Shown piece after piece: positions 57,701 to 64,000 of a DNA stretch of 64,000 bases; within the stretch, counting starts at the first letter, position 1; the number at the start of each line of letters is the position of its first letter. The DNA lies in the NCBI GenBank assembly GCA_022036555.1, contig CM039131.1, positions 39,933,923 through 39,997,922 on the forward strand, in the 5' to 3' direction. The position numbers were made by a program, and so were the translations under genes. The stretch comes from Microstegium vimineum. Its lineage: Eukaryota > Streptophyta > Magnoliopsida > Poales > Poaceae. The notes under the pieces are model-generated. The model searched no databases. It was given only the letters and a program-made list of their open reading frames with translations, and was not told the DNA's origin.

Positions 57701-60056
57701 CCGTGCGCTCACCCGCGCGTCGCACAGCACACGTGTCGCGCACGTGCCCGAACGCACGCGTCGCGCAAACCCGCGCGCACTCGCCCGACCGCGGCTGAAC
57801 CGTACGTCGGCGTCGTCTGCCACGTGGCCGTCGATGCCTGACCGCGGATGTCGAACACGCCAAGCGGCCGTTGTCGCTCTGCGCCGCACCCTGCGGCCCT
57901 ACACCGACATCGTTGCCGCCCTGTGTCGTGCCGTCGCGTCGCATTCACGCCACCGCAGCGCCGGTCGCCGACCAGCTCCACGCTCCGTCTCAGTCGCGTC
58001 CGCACCCGCGCCCGTGATAATGGCGCTATGACCGAGCCTGCATCGCATCGCCGCCGCTAACGCCCCTGCTTCGCCGTCGCAGTGTCGCGTCCGGTCAGCT
58101 CCACGCCTCGTCGCACTCACAATCGAACGCGAATCCGCGCTCATGGCACCTCGACCAAGTTCTACGCTCCGTCTCGCGCGCTGCCGCCTCTGCCCTCGCG
58201 CGCGCAGACACGCCAGCGCCGCTGCCACCGCCGTGCCATCGCGTCACGGTCCCCTCTGGCCGCACCGGTCGGCCATGACCATGCAAAAGGGAGCGCCTAC
58301 ACCTCCTCTACCCCCACACTCGTTTGCACTCATCCTCACCTGCTCACTCGCGCGCATTGCCTCTGTTCTTGCCGCGCCGAGTGCCAACAGCACCGCAACG
58401 CCCCCTTTTCAAATCCGCCACCACCCGAGCTCCTCTGCTCGACCATCTCGCACTAGCTTTCGCCGTCGCCCCGCACACACGCTGCTCGCCTCTTTTTCAC
58501 CAGCCGAGCACTCTAGTCGTCGGAACGCCTCCGCCGTTCCTCGGCCCCGAGTCGCCACCACACCGACCAAACGGTGTTCACCCTTCACCGTCTCGCCTTC
58601 GACGCCCCATCTCCGTCGAAGCTTCACCGGAGCTAGCAGAGGTGAGAACACCTTTTCCCTAGCTCTAGTTCGCCCTAAATCAGCACAGCGTCGTTGGCCG
58701 TGCGCCATTGCCGCCGCCGCGGAGCTTGCATGTGGTCAGGATTCCACAGAGCCCCTCCGGCTCAACCAACCCTCGAACCGCACTCACCACATCACCGCGA
58801 TGCTCACGCAACCCTGCGCCGAGCCTCGCATCGCCGGTGATCACCTCGCCGCGTCGCACCACCGTGCTGCACCGCCACCGCACGCCACCGGCCACTTTCA
58901 CGACCACGCCGGTTCAACCAACTCCACCAGTGGATGCGCGTCATCATCCCGAGCCTATCAAACCCAACCCCACTGCCGGAGACCTCACCGCCGGCGAGAA
59001 CACGCCGGTCAGCGTCATCCTCTGCTCCCTGCTCACTGGCAGGTGGGCTAAAGTTGACTACGGGTCCCGCTTGTCAGCTCTCTCCTGCCCGCGTGTATTG
59101 GGCCAGACCCAGTACTGTTCCCCCACGGGCCGGTTTCCGAAATGAAATTCCTTTTCCTATTTTCAGTAATATGCTAATGCTTGTTTAATTTATATCTAGA
59201 GTTTGGTAAATCCTAAAATGGTGAAATCAATGTTGTTAGACTCTATATGTTATGATCTTTCTATTAAAAATATAAGAATGATTTTTGGAGAATGTCTTCA
59301 GTACCAATGATTAATTAGTTGTTTTCTGCATATATCAAAGTTATTTGTGTTCCTGCTTAATATGGTCAAATAAAAATGTAAGGTTTTTATGTTAGCTCTT
59401 TTATCCTGTGTAGAAGCTAGGAAAAATATAACATGCCATGTTTCTATTTAAGTTTTATTTATCATATATTAAAATGTGTTTCTGCTGTTTTCTTAGATTA
59501 ATCCCGGTGGTAATCATGTGCATGTATAAATCATGAAACTTTTTGAGGAGTCTCTATATGTCATGCTCTGTCTAAGAGAAATATAATATGTGGTGTGTTA
59601 TATGGCAGAAAAGATACTTGTAGTTCAAGTGTCCTTTTCTAGGGTTTTCTTTGGAAAATCATATAGAGTAGTTTATGTTTGTGCTGATCATAGAACATTC
59701 TTGATAAATATGTTTTTAAGTATAGATTCTTATAAATATAAGTTATAGCATGTTTTACCCTATTAGCTAGTAGCTCTAGTTCTAAGTGCTTTTTCTGCAT
59801 TTAATTTCATCTTTTTGTATCTGCTAGCTGGTAGCTTTGCTATGTGTGAGTTTTCTGCAGTGGCATCCAGTAGACATGATCTACCCTCTGTAATTTTGGT
59901 GGATTTTTCTGAGTAGTTTATAATAGGCTTGCTGTGTAAAGTAGCTTTGTGATAATTAATTGGTTAAATGCTTAGAGTCACTTTTACTGTGCTAAATCTT
60001 GTTCAAGCATCATCCCTGCACCATCAAGTTACTTATATATGCATTGCAATCATTTA

Positions 60057-60236
60057 GGATCAGCGGAGGAACACCAGGAGCCAACCCCAGCGACGGAAGT
60101 CCAGGAGGTGCAGGAGCTAAACGAGGAGTACCACGAGTCCGACACTAACCTCCCCGAGTGCCCTGACCACCAGCCCTCCACCTTCACTCAAGGCAAGCCC
60201 CGGAGCATTCTTAAGCCTCCCAATATTTACAATTAA
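60057..60236 (+). other. Exon-like short frame in the Tekay-like LTR
   Basis: The sequence after a TTTAG acceptor-like site at 60052-60056 is open to TAA at 60234 and encodes an acidic peptide (EEHQEPTPATEVQEVQELNE) ending QGKPRSILKPPNIYN. The region before it (58645-60056) is AT-rich and starts with AGAGGTGAGA, a good donor. It could be an exon of an LTR transcript; it could also be chance. Confidence 0.3.
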
Positions 60237-61687
60237 TCTACTTGATTATTTTATACTGTGATGCATTAGGTGACAGGAGTTGTTTGAATCCCAAATTGAT
60301 GCATTACCTTCCTTGATTATTGTTTTACCTACCTTGTTACGCTGTTAATAAAAGTAAAAGCAACCGCTTAGTCTTCTTAGAATAAATGGTTACATTTATA
60401 TTTATGTTAGTATTATCCCATGGGGATAATACCTATCACGGTTGGCTATATTTTGCTATCGTGGAAAGAACCAATGGTAGTAATGAAATGCGGTCAACTG
60501 GAAGGAAGAGGCACCAAGTGGTTTAGACTTGGGGATAGTCCGTCCATTGGATCGTATAGGTTTGTATACGATGGTGGCCCTCTTACATCTTTGAATGCGC
60601 CCTTTCACATAGGGGCCGTCGGGGGTGTCGACCCCGAAGCCGAGTAAACACTGTCCGAGTCGGCGCTCAATCTGCTGTGAGCACCCTCTAGTTTGTAGAT
60701 ATGACCTGCCCCGTGGTGGCTAACTGATTTCTACAATTGGGTGGACCAATGCGAGCCCGTGACGATACTACCTGGACTTTGTTGAGCTGTAACCCAATGC
60801 ATGGACCCGACGGGGAAAGTGTGGGCGTGTGTTAAAGGTAATCTTGCCAGCTGGTTGTATATCGATTCGAATTGCCACCCCCACTGGATATGGGGGATTA
60901 TGCTGAGCTTCACCATGGTACAACTCCATGTGACATCGTAATGGTTCTACTAAAATATTGATGAAGAAATTGGATATATGTTATTATATTGTTTGAGTAG
61001 ATCAAGTGTGTGCCCTAGTACAGGTGCAAACCTAGAGATAATAATAGGATGGAAAATGGTTGTTCTCTAATCTTTAGTTTCATCTTGTTCGCTTTTCCGC
61101 AAAAGCAAGTTTACCCAGATCCACATAAATAGCCTTGCATACCCTTGGAGTCTTTATTTTCAGTTAGATGGGTAAGTCTAGCTGAGTACATTCCCGTACT
61201 CAGGGTTTATCCCGTTTGTTGCAGATGGTCAAGTATACTTTGACTATTATAAGCATTGTCTCTATCCCGTAGAAGGAGAAGAGGAGTAGGCCTTGGGCAA
61301 GGTCTTCTACGAGCTCATCTTTTGCTGTTGTCGGACATGACCTCGTGGGCACCCCTATCTTTTAATGATTTTGGTGTGGAGTAAAACTTTGGGTTCAGTT
61401 TCAAACAATGTTTTATTCGGCCACAGGTGTTGTGGCGTAAGTACTACTTTTATTGGGAACAAAGTGTTGTAATAACTTTATTCGTACTTCAAGTATTTTC
61501 GGTTTATTTGTGGCTCGTTCGAATGTGGATACCTGAGTTTGCGCGATCTTGGTTGGGTATACGATCGTTAGAAATCCTTCGAGATTTTTGGACTACCGGA
61601 ATTATATGGGCTCAAGTGCTTTAAGTGACAGTTAAATCAGCTACTTTGGTACTTGATCTCTTATAATTTGGACGGTTCCGTCACAGC

Positions 61688-61699
61688 TGGTATCGGAGC
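61688..61699 (+). other. Primer-binding site of the Tekay-like element
   Basis: TGGTATCGGAGC starts two bases after the LTR. It differs by one base from the complement of the 3' end of initiator tRNA-Met, the usual primer of such elements. Confidence 0.85.
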
Positions 61700-62429
61700 T
61701 AAGTTCAGGTATCCTCATTCGTTTGAGCAACTTTTTCAACGAAACGGGTATTTCAAAACTATTTTTATAAACTGATTTTGAAACTTGGGTGCCCGAGTCT
61801 AGTCCTTAGCCCTATACTAGGAAATCAGGTGGCTTAGTTATACTAAGTTGGTTCAGGGTTTTTGCTCATGCTGGATCTTTATAAATTGTCAGGGTATCAT
61901 TCTTGGGAAGGATGATGCTAGGTTCGAAAATCGCATTTAAAAATTAGTTGGGAGATGTGAGAGCAGACCTTCCAACCGTTGGTCAAGGGAAGTGATATAT
62001 TGTTACTTAAGGATATGCGAGCTTTCACGCAGATGTATCTGAGAAGTATGTGATGCTGGGTGGGTTTTCCGAGCTTGGTGCATAAGGTTTTGGTATCTAA
62101 CTGGTATGTACTTAGTGCGTATCAGGAAATGCCCGGTGATTTTCTGCATTAGGTTTTGTTCTTTTGGGCTGAGATGAAATTTCTGCAGGTACACTAACTA
62201 CGCAACCGTGTAGAATGAATAATTGCGTAATGAGAGATCGTCTTGCCACCGACTAGAACGTTAGGACTTACAAGTCATTCTAGTTGAGTGAGAACGTATT
62301 TACGATCATGCATCATGTTTATATTCTTGTACCATGTCATCCCTCCCCTTAAATGGTAATTGTTCCCTTTTGATAAAAATGACCAACTTAATATATGTCT
62401 CACGAGAGTCAAAACCCCTTTTTCGACAG
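61700..62429 (+). other. Leader of the Tekay-like element, no gene seen
   Basis: This lies between the primer site and the leader ORF and has no long frame. An in-frame ATG at 62334 would lengthen the leader ORF by 32 residues, but the start at 62430 is preferred because the H3-like tail begins there. Confidence 0.5.
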
Positions 62430-63467
62430 ATGCCTCGCACTTGTTTGACCGCCAGGAAGGCAATCGGGGGAGCAGGAGTTCCTCGCCACCCGTTGGCAAG
62501 GGAGACTACCAGGGGAAAGTTTTTGACGTACTTTGGGCTGCCAACCATCCTTTGGCGAGTTTTGCACGCCATTGGGTATTCCGAGGGCAGTGAACCCAAG
62601 TACTCTTGGCAGAAGCAGCAGTATGGTCAAGATTCTCTGGTCTAGGTTGAGGTCAGAGTGAAAGCTCTGGAGGGAAGGCCCGACTGGGCAGGATGGACGA
62701 TCGTTACCAAGGGAGCTTGTGCTAAGGATGGAGCCAACAGGGCAGCATACCTGGTGCTAAAGGACATCATCGCTCGTTTTCCAGCAGATCTTGCAGACGC
62801 ATGGCGAGGAGTGTTCCCATGTGGACCAGCTTTTCCTGTGGATTGGATGCAGACTGAGGATACAACTCTGACAGGAGACGAAGAGGAGCTTTTCTTTTGT
62901 GAGACCCCAGCCATGGGTGCCACTGGAGCTCTTCTTGGCACTTGTGAGAGTCTGGAGCGCAGTCTAGCAGATGTTGCAGAGATCCACAACGTCACGATGG
63001 AGAGCAAGCGCCAGTTGCAGCAGGAGTTCGAGACAGCCGTCGAGACCCTTCAGGCAGAGTTAGCTCAGATGACTCTGGAGCGCAATCAGGCTCAGACTAG
63101 GTTGGAGGAGGAGATCGCTGCTCGCGTGATTAGTGAGCAGTTACTTCTCGAGGCCACCAACTCCAGGAATGAAGCTTGGACCGAATCGGAGGACCTGCAG
63201 GGCAGAGTTGCAGAGTTAGAGGGGAACCTCAATGGACAGCAGGAGTACATCGATAACCTGCACGAGGCTTTCCACGCTCTCCACCAGCAGTAGGCAGCAG
63301 CAGCAGCAGCTGAAGCCGCCGAAGCACCTACACCTGAGGAGCCTGAGCCACAGGATGGAGTGATCCTTGGTCCCGACTCACCGAACGAGGCCTTCGCCGA
63401 CGAGCCCTTCTATGACGACAACCTTGACGACAACATCGGGGAGCATAACTACTCCGACGGTTACTGA
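62430..63467 (+). pseudogene. Leader ORF of the Tekay-like element with a histone H3-like N-terminus; two in-frame TAG codons
   Basis: From ATG 62430 one frame runs to TGA at 63465-63467 (345 codons), interrupted only by TAG at 62643-62645 and 63291-63293. Residues 2-21 read PRTCLTARKAIGGAGVPRHP; histone H3 starts [20 protein letters not shown]. With one gap, 12 of the first 22 positions agree, including T6-A7-R8-K9, G12-G13 and P16-R17. K9 is kept, while K4, K14 and K18 are replaced. The middle (about residues 75-160) is a globular-looking part with Trp and Gly. Then comes a predicted coiled coil of about 100 residues (QQEFETAVETLQAELAQM onward) and, after an Ala run, an acidic tail. The TAG codons may come from CAG. 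No function is known to me. It sits before gag, so it may be made from the same RNA. Confidence 0.72.
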
Positions 63468-63774
63468 GCGCTAGATTAAGGGTTGATCTTCCGCGCAAGG
63501 AGCTTTTGTATCACGATGCTGTTTAAGACTCTGTTTAATTTGGATCTTCGTAATGTGTAAGCCGAATTTAGAATTTAAGTCCAGGCGTTGTTCTGGCGAA
63601 GGATTTGGAATGTTATTTGTATGTTTATGACGAGCAATTAATTCTGTGATGTTATGTGGAAAGATGGATAATTATATCTGGTCGTGTGCTTAATGTTACA
63701 TTTGGTACAACACGGTATTTATTCATTGTTCAATATAGCATCACCTAATTGTTGCTTGTTAATGGGCTATACAG
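63468..63774 (+). other. Spacer between leader ORF and gag
   Basis: AT-rich, no frame. It ends in TATACAG directly before the gag ATG, which resembles a splice acceptor (GTTAAT as a possible branch site near 63758). Splicing out the leader ORF would put gag first on the RNA; this is only a possibility. Confidence 0.4.
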
Positions 63775-64000
63775 ATGACGGCTAACACTCGTCGCACCAA
63801 TCGGGGTGATGGAGAGGCAACCAGGGAGGACCTGCCACCACCACCACCACCTCCAATGACACCGGAAGCATTCTTTGGCCAGTTCTTGGGTAGCCAAAGA
63901 AGTGTAGAAGAGATGCAGTGGCAGATGAATGAAACGTTGCGCAACATCGCTGCCAACACAGCTCAGCAGCACAGGCAACAGCAAGGGGACACACCTAATC
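63775..64000 (+). CDS. Start of Gag of the Tekay-like element, cut by the window edge
   Basis: ATG at 63775, 75 codons visible, open to the edge. The start is basic (TANTRRTNRG), then a run of seven Pro, then a helical part (EAFFGQFLGSQRSVEEMQWQ) and a Gln-rich stretch. This is the usual look of the N-terminus of chromovirus Gag. The capsid domain, zinc knuckle and pol should follow to the right. Confidence 0.7.
   Translation, partial: MTANTRRTNRGDGEATREDLPPPPPPPMTPEAFFGQFLGSQRSVEEMQWQMNETLRNIAANTAQQHRQQQGDTPN

Larger units (their letters stand above)
57514..61685 (+). mobile_element. 5' LTR of the Tekay-like element, main segment
   Basis: It starts right after the Tat-2 target duplication and ends GTCACA. 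Three parts can be told apart: two copies of a Tat-like motif (57549-57700), a very C-rich part to about 59150, and an AT-rich part with intron-like composition to about 60040. More mixed sequence follows up to the primer site. Long frames in the C-rich part have no recognisable domain and are not annotated. Confidence 0.75.
40903..64000 (+). mobile_element. Tekay-like Ty3/gypsy retrotransposon, 5' part, with Tat-2 inserted in its LTR
   Basis: The 5' LTR starts TGTGACACC at 40903, in the middle of Sirevirus integrase, and ends GTCACA at 61685. A primer-binding site, a leader ORF and the start of gag follow on the plus strand. The very long LTR (about 4.66 kb without Tat-2), the type of primer site and the Pro-rich start of gag fit the Tekay/Del group of chromoviruses. 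That group call is an inference, because pol lies outside the window. The five bases on the left are CTTTC; the other flank is not visible. Confidence 0.75.

Noticed and set aside
58143..59051. 302-residue open frame in the Tekay-like LTR
   Set aside because: C-rich DNA opens several overlapping frames on both strands; the product is low-complexity without a domain, and the region is LTR.
60420..60647. 75-residue open frame in the Tekay-like LTR
   Set aside because: No domain and no start or splice support; could be transcribed leader, but nothing shows it is translated.

Overview
The window is nuclear DNA of a grass, most likely of the panicoid group. The evidence is spliced plant genes with GT-AG introns, several short DNA transposons of types common in panicoid genomes, and large nested LTR retrotransposons of the Tat, Sirevirus and Tekay-like lineages. 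The species cannot be named from the sequence alone. Nothing looks bacterial: no operons, CRISPR arrays or rRNA/tRNA genes were seen.

Layout. (1) Positions 1-13091 hold the larger part of a Tat-lineage Ty3/gypsy element on the minus strand (called Tat-1). Its 3' LTR lies left of the window; its 5' LTR is 11793-13091. It has gag-pol on the minus strand and a six-exon gene on the plus strand that runs toward the end of pol. (2) Positions 13653-22848 hold the only two intact-looking host genes, both on the plus strand: a five-exon gene for a probable plastid protein of the DUF3598 type, and a nine-exon gene for an ELMO-domain protein of 266 residues. A hAT-type element and a Stowaway element sit in the last intron of the first gene. 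(3) Positions 22849-33470 are gene-poor, with at least eight small DNA transposons, a GC-rich block and a cluster of CATGCA motifs. (4) Positions 33471-64000 are a three-level retrotransposon nest. A minus-strand Sirevirus (Ty1/copia) starts at 33471, and its 3' LTR itself holds a solo LTR (33764-36016, target duplication AGGTT). The Sirevirus is cut inside its integrase region at 40902/40903 by a plus-strand, Tekay-like gypsy element. The 5' LTR of that element is in turn split by a complete 16.1-kb Tat element (Tat-2, 41388-57508, perfect CCGCT target duplication). The Tekay-like element continues with a primer-binding site, an unusual leader ORF and the start of gag, and runs off the right edge.

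How the parts relate. Tat-1 and Tat-2 are two copies of one family in the same orientation. Comparing them shows where each is broken: both have many stops and frameshifts, and neither can encode a full polyprotein. It also shows what is conserved: the splice sites and TATA box of the plus-strand gene, an unusual CHHC zinc knuckle in Gag, a start codon in the LTR upstream of the primer-binding site, and a stop codon at the same place between protease and reverse transcriptase.

The most striking observation is the leader ORF of the Tekay-like element (62430-63467). Its N-terminus closely resembles the tail of histone H3, and this is followed by a probable coiled coil and an acidic C-terminus. 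I know of no assigned function for it. The conserved antisense gene of the Tat elements is the second system worth attention.
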